NCBI GenBank assembly: GCA_947174725.1
Contig: CAMWKA010000015.1
Coordinates: forward strand, 1-14,216
Source of the DNA: an uncultured Lachnospiraceae bacterium
GTDB lineage: Bacteria > Bacillota > Clostridia > Lachnospirales > Lachnospiraceae
Length of the DNA stretch: 14,216 nt
Reading direction: 5' to 3'
Part shown: positions 6,971 through 14,216 of the stretch, piece after piece
How positions within the stretch are numbered: position 1 is the first letter of the stretch
Layout: each line of letters opens with the position of its first letter
Made by a program: the position numbers and the translations under genes
The notes under the pieces: generated by a model
Told to the model about the DNA's origin: nothing
What the model saw: the letters and a program-made list of their open reading frames with translations, nothing else
Database searches by the model: none

Positions 6971-7780
6971 TTAATGATGATTTTTTACTGTCTCCAGATC
7001 CTCATCTTTTTTAACGATCACCCCTACAAACGGCAGCTTCTCCATCAATGTATCCGCAGGGATACCGCCAAGCTGCAGCGCATTGACCCAATCGATCAGC
7101 TCTGATGTACTGGGTTTCTTGCGAATGTCCCGGATCCCTCTGATCCAATAAAATACCTCCATCGCATTCTTCAACAGATTCTCCTCGATCTCCGGATAAT
7201 GGGTCTTAACGATCTCCTCCATAAGCTCTTTATCAGGAAAATCAATATAGTGGAAGATACATCTTCTTAAGAATGCATCCGGCAGTTCCTTCTCTGCGTT
7301 AGAAGTAATGATTACGATGGGACGCTGCTTTGCCTTTACCGTCCGCTTGGTCTCATGAATATAAAACTCCATCTGATCAAGCTCCCACAACAGGTCATTG
7401 GGGAATTCCAGATCCGCCTTGTCGATCTCATCAATCAAAAGCACAACCTGTTCATCGCTCTCAAATGCTTCGCCCAGTTTTCCCAGCTTGATATAACGGG
7501 CAATATCATCTACACCTTCTTCCCCGAACTGACCGTCATATAATCGCTGGATCGTGTCATATACATAAAGACCCTCCTGCGCTTTTGTGGTGGATTTGAT
7601 ATTCCAGATAACCAGTTTCTTTCCAAGCGAATTGGCAACCGCCTGCGCAAGCATCGTCTTTCCTGTGCCGGGTTCCCCCTTGATCAGCAGCGGTTTTTTT
7701 AGAGCGATCGCAACATTGACACTCGCCATCAACTGCTCGCTTGCAACATATTCCCCGGTACTTTTAAATTCTGTCTGCAT
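6971..7780 (-). CDS. MoxR-family AAA+ ATPase
   Basis: This 269-residue AAA+ ATPase is of the MoxR/CoxD type, which uses ATP to remodel a partner recruited by a VWA protein. Walker A is GEPGTGKT (35-42), Walker B VVLLIDE (112-118, with D117 and E118), sensor 1 TSN (159-161), the arginine-finger region LRR (171-173) and the sensor 2 region KPSTSELIDW (222-231). All expected catalytic parts are in place and the length fits the short MoxR forms. ATG 7780 is preceded by AGGGG (7786-7790) at 5 bases. The CoxE-like VWA gene follows after 10 bases of non-coding sequence (22 to its chosen start). The symbol moxR is not given because the family has many subgroups and the target complex is not visible here. 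Confidence 0.92.
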   Translation of the reverse strand: MQTEFKSTGEYVASEQLMASVNVAIALKKPLLIKGEPGTGKTMLAQAVANSLGKKLVIWNIKSTTKAQEGLYVYDTIQRLYDGQFGEEGVDDIARYIKLGKLGEAFESDEQVVLLIDEIDKADLEFPNDLLWELDQMEFYIHETKRTVKAKQRPIVIITSNAEKELPDAFLRRCIFHYIDFPDKELMEEIVKTHYPEIEENLLKNAMEVFYWIRGIRDIRKKPSTSELIDWVNALQLGGIPADTLMEKLPFVGVIVKKDEDLETVKNHH

Positions 7781-7802
7781 TACATCCCCTAACCTTTCTT
7801 AT

Positions 7803-7833
7803 TTTGTATCACTTAGATAATCGCGAAACTCAA
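7803..7833 (-). promoter_or_regulatory. Weak candidate promoter upstream of the MoxR gene
   Basis: On the minus strand TTGAGT (7833-7828) and TACAAA (7808-7803) are 19 bases apart, and the second box is preceded by TG as in extended -10 promoters. The spacing is long. The moxR/VWA pair could instead be read from the gpsA operon, whose last gene ends 88 bases upstream; no clear terminator is visible in between. Confidence 0.3.
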
Positions 7834-7868
7834 TTTTTGCATACTCTCGTTTTGCAAACCACCTAGCT

Positions 7869-8909
7869 TTATTCATGCACATCCCCAGCAACCAAGTCTG
7901 ACAGCCATGGAAGTCTTGTATGCTCCTCCTTGCTTTCCCGAAGCATCAGTTCCTTCACTGCGTCGCATGCCTTCTTGCCTTCAAATAAGATTTCATTGAC
8001 CTGCTCCACGATCGGCATCTCTATCTGGTATTTTCTGCCAAGAGCAATTGCCGCCTTGGCAGAATATACACCTTCTACCACCATCTTTACTTCATCCATG
8101 GCTTCTTCCATGGTCTTTCCCTGTCCAATCAGGATACCGGCGCGGCGGTTTCTGGAATGCATGCTGGCACAGGTAACAATCAAATCACCGATACCGGATA
8201 ATCCCGCAAAGGTTTCCAACTGTCCTCCCATCGCCATGCCCAGACGGCTGATCTCCGTAATTCCCCTTGTGATCAGCGCCGCCTTGGTATTGTCACCATA
8301 TCCAAGTCCGTCCGCCATACCTGCGGCGAGGGCAACCACATTTTTCAAAGCAGCTCCCAGTTCAATGCCGATCACATCCGGCGAGATATAAGCCCGGAAC
8401 ACATCGCATTTAAAGATATCCTGCACAAATTCCGCAGTCGCTTTCCTTTTTGCCCCGACTACTACCGTGGTGGGAAGAAGCTTTCCAACCTCCTCCGCAT
8501 GGGAAGGACCGCTGAGCACTGCAACCACAGACTGCGGGATTTCTTCCTCTATGATCTGTGACATCGTCATTAAAGTAGCTTCCTCTATTCCCTTGGAAAC
8601 ATTGACAATGATCTGTCCCGGCGTAATCAGATCCTTCATCTGGTGTGCCGTAGATCTTGTAAATACCGAGGGTACTGCAAGCACCACAAGATCCATATCC
8701 GCTATGGCGTCCTTTAGTTCCTTCGTAAATTTCATCCGTTCGGATAGTTTGATTCCCGGCAGTTTATCCTTATGCTCATGTTCCACCTGTAGCATATCGA
8801 TCTCGCTTCCGATTGCCGACCACATCGTTACCTCATGACCATTATGATCTAATAAAACTGCAATCGCCGTCCCCCAGCTTCCCGCTCCGACTATCCCTAT
8901 TTTCTCCAT
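7869..8909 (-). CDS. gpsA: Glycerol-3-phosphate dehydrogenase [NAD(P)+]
   Basis: GpsA reduces dihydroxyacetone phosphate to sn-glycerol-3-phosphate, the backbone for phospholipids, in the cytoplasm. The 346-residue product has the nucleotide-binding GAGSWG (8-13), a conserved lysine in VSKGIEE (K106), SGPSHAEE (133-140), the catalytic lysine in LKNVVALAAG (K189), GLSGIGDLIVTC (236-247) and RNRR (253-256). ATG 8909 was chosen because AGGA (8917-8920) sits 7 bases upstream and the protein then starts right before the first strand of the Rossmann fold. A start at 8933 would add 8 polar residues, and the stretch that encodes them contains the ribosome site. It follows plsY, whose product uses glycerol-3-phosphate, with a gap of 45 bases. 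In many spore formers gpsA lies directly before spoIVA; here other genes separate them. Confidence 0.97.
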   Translation of the reverse strand: MEKIGIVGAGSWGTAIAVLLDHNGHEVTMWSAIGSEIDMLQVEHEHKDKLPGIKLSERMKFTKELKDAIADMDLVVLAVPSVFTRSTAHQMKDLITPGQIIVNVSKGIEEATLMTMSQIIEEEIPQSVVAVLSGPSHAEEVGKLLPTTVVVGAKRKATAEFVQDIFKCDVFRAYISPDVIGIELGAALKNVVALAAGMADGLGYGDNTKAALITRGITEISRLGMAMGGQLETFAGLSGIGDLIVTCASMHSRNRRAGILIGQGKTMEEAMDEVKMVVEGVYSAKAAIALGRKYQIEMPIVEQVNEILFEGKKACDAVKELMLRESKEEHTRLPWLSDLVAGDVHE

Positions 8910-8954
8910 ATCGTTATCCTGCCTTTCCTCCATTTTAAGCCTGCCGTTTTCACA

Positions 8955-9644
8955 CTAGTCCTGTTCTCGCTTCTTTTTTCCAAGATAGGTCTTTCTTTCC
9001 TCACCTTTTAACAGCTTTTTGATATTTTCATGGTGACGTAAAAATGCCATGACACTGATAATAAAAGTTACAATATACATCTCCAGAAGGACATTTTCCG
9101 GAATCGTTGCAAACACTCCGATCCTGGCAATACCAAAGATCAGCATCTCCGCAAAAAATCCTGCGCTTAATACCAGCGATGCCAGCGACACATAATGCGA
9201 AAGAAAGAATGTGCTGAAAAAGATGATAAAACCCGTCAGCGCAAAGATTCCATGAAATCCCAAAATCGTACCGCCCATGGCAGCAATGCCTTTGCCGCCC
9301 TTAAATTTCAGATAAAAAGGATAATTATGTCCCAGAATAACACCCAGACCGGTATAAAGCTTAAATAAATACAAAAGGTCCTGATACTCTCCCCTAAACA
9401 AAACAGGGATCAGATAATACGCCAAGATCACGGCAGCAAACGCTTTTAAGATGTCGCATAAAAATACAATCAGCCCCGCCTTTCTGCCCAACACCCGAAG
9501 TGTATTGGTGGTTCCTGCATTGCCGCTCCCATGCTCCCTGATGTCGATCCCGTTGATCCTGCCTAATATATAAGATGTCTGGATCAAACCAAACGCGTAC
9601 CCTATTACCATACAAACAATACGGATTCCAATTGTCTGTGCCAT
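8955..9644 (-). CDS. plsY: Acyl-phosphate:glycerol-3-phosphate acyltransferase
   Basis: PlsY is an integral membrane enzyme that transfers an acyl group from acyl-phosphate to glycerol-3-phosphate to make lysophosphatidic acid, the first step of phospholipid assembly. The product of 229 residues is near the family norm of about 200 with a charged C-terminal tail. All three family motifs are visible: HGSGNAGTTNTLR (38-50), GHNYPFYLKFKGGKG (105-119) and RHHENIKKLLKGEE (203-216). Several hydrophobic segments lie between them, as expected for the multi-pass fold. ATG 9644 is preceded by CAGGG at 8 bases; the frame extends 8 codons to a TTG at 9668 that has no support. It sits between der and gpsA on the same strand, and gpsA supplies its substrate. 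Confidence 0.96.
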   Translation of the reverse strand: MAQTIGIRIVCMVIGYAFGLIQTSYILGRINGIDIREHGSGNAGTTNTLRVLGRKAGLIVFLCDILKAFAAVILAYYLIPVLFRGEYQDLLYLFKLYTGLGVILGHNYPFYLKFKGGKGIAAMGGTILGFHGIFALTGFIIFFSTFFLSHYVSLASLVLSAGFFAEMLIFGIARIGVFATIPENVLLEMYIVTFIISVMAFLRHHENIKKLLKGEERKTYLGKKKREQD

Positions 9645-9702
9645 ACTAATTACCCTGCCTTTCCGCAACCCATAATCTATGCCATCTGTTTTTTAGCTGT
9701 CT

Positions 9703-11037
9703 TTATCCCTGTTCTTTCCGCTCGCGAATGATAAATTTTAACGGTGTCCCCCGGAATCCAAAGGATTCTCTGATCTTATTCTCAATATACCTGGTATAAG
9801 AAAAATGCATCAGTTCCTTATCATTAACAAAGATCACAAACGTCGGCGGCTTCACGCTGACCTGTGTGATATAAAATAATTTCAACCGTTTCCCTTTATC
9901 CGTGGGCGGCTGCTGCAATGCCACCGCTTCCGTCATGATTTCATTTAAGACACCGGTGGCCACACGCATGGAATGATTTTCGATCACCATATCGATCATC
10001 TCATACAGCTTCACCAGTCTCTGTCCCGTAGCCGCCGATACAAAGAGAGTCTCTGCATACGGCATAAAGGATAATACCTGATTGATCTTTTTCTTATACT
10101 CATTGATCGTCTTATCATCCTTCTCGACCATATCCCATTTATTGACTGCAATAATCATCCCTTTTCCGCGTTCATGGGCGATCCCTGCGATCTTAGCATC
10201 CTGCTCCGTCACACCTTCCGCCGCGTCAATAACCAGTACGACGACATCTGCACGTTCTACTGCGCTGACCGTCCGGACGATCATATATTTTTCCAGTTCT
10301 TCCTTGATCTTATTCTTACGGCGAAGTCCCGCCGTATCAATAAACACATACTCCCTGCCCTGATACTTTACTTCCGTATCAATAGCGTCCCTTGTCGTAC
10401 CGGCAATATCTGATACGATCACACGGTTTTCCCCTGCCAGCTTATTCAGGATCGATGATTTTCCCACATTGGGCTTCCCTACGATAGCGACTTTGGGACG
10501 ATCATCCTCTTCCTCCTCATCCGAAGGTTCTTCAAAGTGGGAGATCACCTCATCCAGCATATCTCCAAGCCCCTGCCGCTCTGACGCGGAAATCGGCCAT
10601 GGGTCTCCGATACCAAGATTGTAAAACTCATAAACATCCGGCATATATTTTTCAAAACTGTCCACCTTATTCACTGCCAATACAACAGGTCTTCCGGACT
10701 TTCTGAGCATATCAGCCACCCTGAAATCCGCATCCACAAGTCCCTGTTTGACATCCGTCATAAACAGTATCACATCTGCCGTATCAATGGCGATCTGCGC
10801 CTGTTCACGCATCTGTGACAAAATGACATCCTTACTGTCCGGTTCAATACCGCCGGTATCGATCAACGTAAAATTGGTATTCAGCCACGTCACATCAGCA
10901 TACAGCCGGTCCCTTGTGATCCCCGGTGTATCTTTTACGATCGCCAGCCTGCTTCCCGCCAGCGCGTTAAATAAAGTCGATTTTCCTACATTTGGTCTGC
11001 CCACCACCGCAACAATGGGCTTCCTTTTCTTACTCAT
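9703..11037 (-). CDS. der: Ribosome biogenesis GTPase Der (EngA)
   Basis: Der is an essential GTPase with two tandem G domains that acts in late maturation of the 50S ribosomal subunit. The 444-residue product has both: G1 GRPNVGKST (13-21), G3 DTGG (60-63) and NKVD (123-126); then G1 GKPNVGKSS (187-195), G3 DTAG (234-237) and NKWD (299-302). A short acidic linker (about 169-179) joins them, and a C-terminal KH-like domain follows, ending in a basic segment. The length is normal. ATG 11037 is preceded by a modest AGAGAG (11045-11050) at 7 bases. It lies 58 bases upstream of plsY and 31 bases downstream of the DUF512 gene, all on one strand, so it is probably in one operon. Confidence 0.97.
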   Translation of the reverse strand: MSKKRKPIVAVVGRPNVGKSTLFNALAGSRLAIVKDTPGITRDRLYADVTWLNTNFTLIDTGGIEPDSKDVILSQMREQAQIAIDTADVILFMTDVKQGLVDADFRVADMLRKSGRPVVLAVNKVDSFEKYMPDVYEFYNLGIGDPWPISASERQGLGDMLDEVISHFEEPSDEEEEDDRPKVAIVGKPNVGKSSILNKLAGENRVIVSDIAGTTRDAIDTEVKYQGREYVFIDTAGLRRKNKIKEELEKYMIVRTVSAVERADVVVLVIDAAEGVTEQDAKIAGIAHERGKGMIIAVNKWDMVEKDDKTINEYKKKINQVLSFMPYAETLFVSAATGQRLVKLYEMIDMVIENHSMRVATGVLNEIMTEAVALQQPPTDKGKRLKLFYITQVSVKPPTFVIFVNDKELMHFSYTRYIENKIRESFGFRGTPLKFIIRERKEQG

Positions 11038-11068
11038 ATACTGACTCTCTATGCTTTCTTATTTTTTA

Positions 11069-12400
11069 TCAAAGATTTTGATCATCTAAAATCCTGCTTA
11101 CAAAGTTCATACCGCTTGATTTTACAATATCTACGGGAACTTGTAAAGCATTTTGCACATCCGTCTGGGTAACGTCGTCCAAAAAAACCTCTTCTCCGCT
11201 TCGAAACATATTCTCCGGAAGAAGCAGACATTCTCCCAGCGGCTTACCTTTCAGCTGGGCAATCAAATCCTGTCCCGTAATCAGACCGCTCACTGTGATC
11301 ATCTCCCCAAAGAAATCATTTCTAATCGGATAGACTGTGATCCTGATCATCGGAAATGCCTCCATGATCTCCCTGCATAACATACAGATCGTTTCATAAG
11401 CCAGAATTCCTGTCGCAATCGAGAGATTCCTTGAGGGCCGCATGATCCGCATCCTTGCAAAATTGGAAATCGCTTCTCTGGTCTCATTGATCATCAGCCG
11501 CAACATTCCGACGCCGTTTTCCAGTTGAAGATATCCGTCATACCGTTCTTCCTCCGGCAGTTCCCTCTCTGCAAGGATATACCACTCGTCACTGGCATGG
11601 GCAAAGTGCAGTTCTCCGGATGCCAGTGCCTTCTTCTGATACTCCTCAATCAGATCGATGACCTCACAGGCATCCTCCTTCGTAAACGGTTCCAGCGGGT
11701 AAAGACCCTCCCTGTACTTTGATAACCCCACCGGCACCACTGAGACGCTTTCCAAAACCGGAAGATAGGAAATCAGCCGGTCCAGACTATAGCGGAGTTC
11801 TTCGCCGTCATTGATCCCCTTGCATAGAACGATCTGCCCATTCATGGCAATCCCCGCCTCATAGAGCCTGTCCACCTTTTTCAGGGCATCTCCCGCAAAT
11901 CTGTTATTTAACATTTTACATCGAAGTTCGGGATTCATCGTCTGAAAGGAAATATTGATCGGCTCCAGACGGTATCGGATCATCCGTTCAATATCATGGT
12001 CATCAAGATTTGTCAGCGTCACATAGTTACCCTGTAAAAAGGATAACCTTGTATCATCATCCTTAAAATAAAGTGTTTCCCTCATCCCAGGAGGCATCTG
12101 ATCGATAAAGCAAAAGATACATTTATTATGACAGGAATGATACTCGTCCATCAGTCCGTTTTCAAATACGATCCCCAGATCCTCGTGTTCTTCCTTCTCT
12201 ATCTCTAACAACCATTCTTCGCCATCCGGCTTTTTGACCAGCACCTCAAGATATTCTTCCATACAAAGATACTGATAATCGAAGATATCCTCGATCCTCT
12301 GACCGGAGATCTCCAAAAGCTCATCCCCTGCTCCAATACCAAGTTCCTCTGCAATGCTATCCGGCGCTGCCGACTTGATCATATGATGATTTTCTTTCAT
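11069..12400 (-). CDS. DUF512 family protein with PDZ-like and radical-SAM-like regions
   Basis: This 443-residue protein matches the DUF512 family, found beside der in Clostridia and related to cyanobacterial putative Fe-S proteins. The N-terminal 70 residues look like a PDZ domain (AAPDSIAEELGIGAGDELLEI). A cysteine motif C90-x3-C94-x2-C97 (CHNKCIFC) follows, the pattern that binds the radical-SAM [4Fe-4S] cluster. Next come FIDQMPPGMRETLYFKDDD (98-116), ISFQTMNPELR (150-160) and the C-terminal DUF512 region. The reaction is unknown; the motif implies a radical-SAM enzyme or Fe-S chaperone in the cytoplasm. ATG 12400 has GGAG at 5 bases; another ATG six codons in is less well placed. It is probably co-transcribed with der downstream, and the small membrane gene ends 21 bases upstream. 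Confidence 0.9.
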   Translation of the reverse strand: MKENHHMIKSAAPDSIAEELGIGAGDELLEISGQRIEDIFDYQYLCMEEYLEVLVKKPDGEEWLLEIEKEEHEDLGIVFENGLMDEYHSCHNKCIFCFIDQMPPGMRETLYFKDDDTRLSFLQGNYVTLTNLDDHDIERMIRYRLEPINISFQTMNPELRCKMLNNRFAGDALKKVDRLYEAGIAMNGQIVLCKGINDGEELRYSLDRLISYLPVLESVSVVPVGLSKYREGLYPLEPFTKEDACEVIDLIEEYQKKALASGELHFAHASDEWYILAERELPEEERYDGYLQLENGVGMLRLMINETREAISNFARMRIMRPSRNLSIATGILAYETICMLCREIMEAFPMIRITVYPIRNDFFGEMITVSGLITGQDLIAQLKGKPLGECLLLPENMFRSGEEVFLDDVTQTDVQNALQVPVDIVKSSGMNFVSRILDDQNL

Positions 12401-12421
12401 AACTGCTCCATTTAAAATAAT

Positions 12422-12766
12422 CTAAAAATAAAACGGACCTCTCAAATTCATAATTCGGATTACCAAATATATTAAAGTTAGAGCTACACCTATCATTATA
12501 CCTGACACTGTACAAGCGCACTCAATGAAAAACTCTTTCCAGCTGATTATCTTTTTTATGCGCCGAACAATGCTGCTTATAAATATTCCAATCATACCCA
12601 CAATAGTGATCATACAAAATAGGGGAATCCCATAATCCCCTAATACTTCCCCGAAATAAACCCCATTATATAATATATCATCAATTAAGAGTTCAATGAA
12701 GAGGATGGAATACAGGCAGCTCAAAAAAATACCCAGCAGTAAATTGACTATCATGCTTTTCTTCAT
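12422..12766 (-). CDS. Small three-pass membrane protein, unknown
   Basis: I do not recognise this 114-residue protein. It starts MKKSMIVNLL and has three clear hydrophobic segments (about 5-27, 46-67 and 81-103), with a basic stretch RRIKK between the second and third that should face the cytoplasm. ATG 12766 was chosen because GAGGTGA lies 8 bases upstream; a GTG four codons earlier overlaps that site. The gene is visibly richer in A and T than its neighbours, with runs such as ATATATTAAAG, which may mean a more recent arrival or loose selection. It ends 21 bases before the DUF512 gene on the same strand with no hairpin between, so they may share a transcript. A real gene is likely, given the ribosome site, the membrane pattern and a plausible promoter, but it is not certain. 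Confidence 0.7.
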   Translation of the reverse strand: MKKSMIVNLLLGIFLSCLYSILFIELLIDDILYNGVYFGEVLGDYGIPLFCMITIVGMIGIFISSIVRRIKKIISWKEFFIECACTVSGIMIGVALTLIYLVIRIMNLRGPFYF

Positions 12767-12813
12767 TCCGGAACTCACCTCTCTTTTGTCAAATGCTTCA
12801 ACACCATTATCTT

Positions 12814-12842
12814 ATCATAAGCAAACATACAACACAAGTTAA
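12814..12842 (-). promoter_or_regulatory. Candidate sigma-A promoter for the small membrane gene and the DUF512-der operon
   Basis: On the minus strand TTAACT (12842-12837) and TATGAT (12819-12814) are 17 bases apart, matching 4 of 6 and 5 of 6 consensus positions. Transcription would start near 12807, about 40 bases before the small membrane gene. No other clear promoter is seen upstream of the DUF512 gene, so this may drive the whole minus-strand run. Confidence 0.45.
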
Positions 12843-12881
12843 TAATCGCCTACTGCATCCTGAAACGTTTTTATAAAATAA

Positions 12882-12909
12882 TTGCAAAATGCTTTCTTTG
12901 TAGTATAAT
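12882..12909 (+). promoter_or_regulatory. Sigma-A promoter of the pyrophosphokinase gene
   Basis: TTGCAA (12882-12887) and a perfect TATAAT (12904-12909) are separated by 16 bases. Transcription would start near 12916, leaving a leader of about 49 bases with no visible structure. This is the strongest promoter in the window. Confidence 0.7.
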
Positions 12910-12964
12910 TTTATATATCAGATCAAAACACATATAGAAGAAAAATGATAAAGGAAGAAAAACC

Positions 12965-14155
12965 ATGTCAAAGATCGAAGAACTGGAAAAAGCCATGCCG
13001 GTGGCGCCATTAAAACTAATTGCGTTAAAGGGGGCAGCCCCGTTAGGGGAGCGCATCAACCAGCATCTTATTTCCTACCGGAAACACATTAACAATACCT
13101 TCAAAAATGATCCCGCATTTCAAGGCTATGTGGCGGACAATTATTTGTTAGAGGCCGACTGCCCACGCTTTGGAAGCGGTGAATCCAAAGGAGTTTTGTA
13201 TGAATCCGTCCGCGGAACAGACCTGTACATATTAGTGGATGTTACGAACTACTCCATTACCTACTCCATGGGACAGTTTGAAAATCATATGTCTCCGGAT
13301 GACCATTATCAGGACTTAAAGCGGATCATTGCTGCCTGCAACGGCAAAGCGCACCGCATCAATGTCATTATGCCATTTCTCTACGAAGGAAGGCAGCATA
13401 AAAGAACAGCCAGAGAATCCTTAGACTGCGCCAATGCATTAAAAGAGTTAGGGGAAATGGGCGTTTCCAACTTCATTACTTTCGATGCGCATGATCCCAG
13501 AGTACAAAACGCAACGCCGCTTTATGGATTTGACAATTTCTCGCCCAATTACCAGCTGACAAAGATGCTGCTTCATCAGGTACATGACCTGATCATTGAT
13601 AAAGATAATACCGTCGTTATTTCACCGGATGAAGGTGCTCTTGACCGTGCCGTATATTTTTCCACTGTCCTCGGCGTGAATACCGGCATGTTCTATAAAC
13701 GCCGTGATTATTCAGTGATTGTCAATGGCAAAAATCCGATTGTTGCCCATGAATTTCTCGGTGAGAAGATCGATAGTATGGACGTGATCATCATCGATGA
13801 TATGATTGCCTCCGGAGAAAGTATGCTGGATACTTCCAGACAATTAAAGGAAATGAATGCCAGACGTGTTTTCTTATGCGTTACCTTTGGTCTGTTTACC
13901 AACGGCATGGACTCATTTGACAAAGCATATGAAAAAGGCTACTTTGACTATGTCATCACCACAAACCTCACCTATCTGCCGCCGGAAGTGACCAGCCGGT
14001 CTTATGTACTGGTAGCGGATATGAGTAAATTTATGGCTTCTATCATTGACTTCTCCAACCATGACATCTCCTTTGCGAAGGTGCTGACGCCCACCGAGAA
14101 GATCAACAAGATCGTAAGCGATTACAATAGGCGGGTATTTGATGATGAAGAATAG
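12965..14155 (+). CDS. Ribose-phosphate pyrophosphokinase, long divergent clostridial form
   Basis: The enzyme makes phosphoribosyl pyrophosphate from ribose-5-phosphate and ATP for nucleotide, histidine and tryptophan synthesis, in the cytoplasm. The 396-residue product is longer than the classical form of about 315. Family features are readable but altered: VRGTDLYIL (83-91), RINVIMPFLYEGRQHKRTAR (131-150) in place of the usual YARQDRK segment, FDAHDPRVQ (173-181) for the metal site, SPDEGALDRA (220-229) and the PRPP loop VIIIDDMIASGESM (274-287), where ASGES replaces the usual D-T-G/A-G-T. The extra length is mostly N-terminal. ATG 12965 follows AAGGAAG (12951-12957) at 7 bases and a strong promoter. 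It stands alone on its strand. The prs symbol is withheld because such genomes often also carry a classical prs, and this one could be a paralogue with a changed role. Confidence 0.85.
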   Translation: MSKIEELEKAMPVAPLKLIALKGAAPLGERINQHLISYRKHINNTFKNDPAFQGYVADNYLLEADCPRFGSGESKGVLYESVRGTDLYILVDVTNYSITYSMGQFENHMSPDDHYQDLKRIIAACNGKAHRINVIMPFLYEGRQHKRTARESLDCANALKELGEMGVSNFITFDAHDPRVQNATPLYGFDNFSPNYQLTKMLLHQVHDLIIDKDNTVVISPDEGALDRAVYFSTVLGVNTGMFYKRRDYSVIVNGKNPIVAHEFLGEKIDSMDVIIIDDMIASGESMLDTSRQLKEMNARRVFLCVTFGLFTNGMDSFDKAYEKGYFDYVITTNLTYLPPEVTSRSYVLVADMSKFMASIIDFSNHDISFAKVLTPTEKINKIVSDYNRRVFDDEE

Positions 14156-14199
14156 AACGTAAACAATTACAATAGAGAATATTTGATGATAAAAAATAA
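14121..14199 (+). repeat. Imperfect tandem copy of the pyrophosphokinase 3' end
   Basis: ATTACAATAG at 14121-14130 recurs at 14166-14175, and TATTTGATGAT recurs after 5 and 4 bases respectively, each followed by an A-rich stretch ending in a stop-like TAG or TAA. The first copy encodes the protein end DYNRRVFDDEE; the second, allowing a one-base deletion, would read NYNRE-FDDKK and then stop. The second copy therefore looks like a decayed duplicate of the last dozen codons, with a period of about 45 bases. Confidence 0.65.
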
Positions 14200-14216
14200 A
14201 GATGGGTGGTAGATTC

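Noticed and set aside
7930..8838. Two plus-strand open frames (153 and 123 codons) opposite gpsA.
   Set aside because: Both are Ser/Ala/Thr-rich shadows of a confidently identified gene.

Overview
The window looks like a piece of chromosome from a spore-forming clostridium, most likely a Lachnospiraceae member. The evidence is SpoIVA (found only in endospore formers), AAGGAGG-like ribosome sites, moderate-to-low GC, and the gene run DUF512 radical-SAM protein - der - plsY - gpsA, which is familiar from Clostridia. No rRNA, tRNA, CRISPR array or transposase was seen.

Layout from left to right. (1) 1-508, minus strand: the 5' part of spoIVA, cut by the window edge, with a sigma-E-like promoter at 611-640. 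(2) 509-878: a divergent intergenic region holding a good sigma-A promoter that points right, followed by three consecutive hairpins (688-846). (3) 879-5730, plus strand: a tight four-gene cassette of an ABC ATPase, a large membrane-anchored and very acidic protein of unknown function, and two ABC-2 type permeases. (4) 5746-7780, minus strand: a MoxR-type AAA+ ATPase and a CoxE-like von Willebrand A protein. (5) 7869-12400, minus strand: gpsA, plsY, der and a PDZ/radical-SAM DUF512 protein, a housekeeping operon that joins phospholipid precursor synthesis to ribosome assembly. (6) 12422-12766, minus strand: a small, AT-rich membrane protein. (7) 12965-14155, plus strand: a long, divergent ribose-phosphate pyrophosphokinase with its own promoter and a decayed copy of its 3' tail just downstream.

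How the parts work together. The DUF512-der-plsY-gpsA genes share one strand with short gaps and are probably read from a promoter near 12814-12842. GpsA makes glycerol-3-phosphate and PlsY acylates it, which starts membrane lipid synthesis; Der acts in 50S ribosome maturation. MoxR and the VWA protein form a chaperone-like pair of the kind that remodels or loads metals into a target complex, but no target is encoded here. The most novel part is the ABC cassette. Its ATPase and two half-size permeases make a plausible exporter, and the intervening acidic extracytoplasmic protein is an unrecognised partner. Its structured leader is a second candidate novelty. The cassette and the moxR/VWA pair lie between gpsA and spoIVA, genes that are near neighbours in many spore formers, so this stretch reads as an insertion point for accessory genes.
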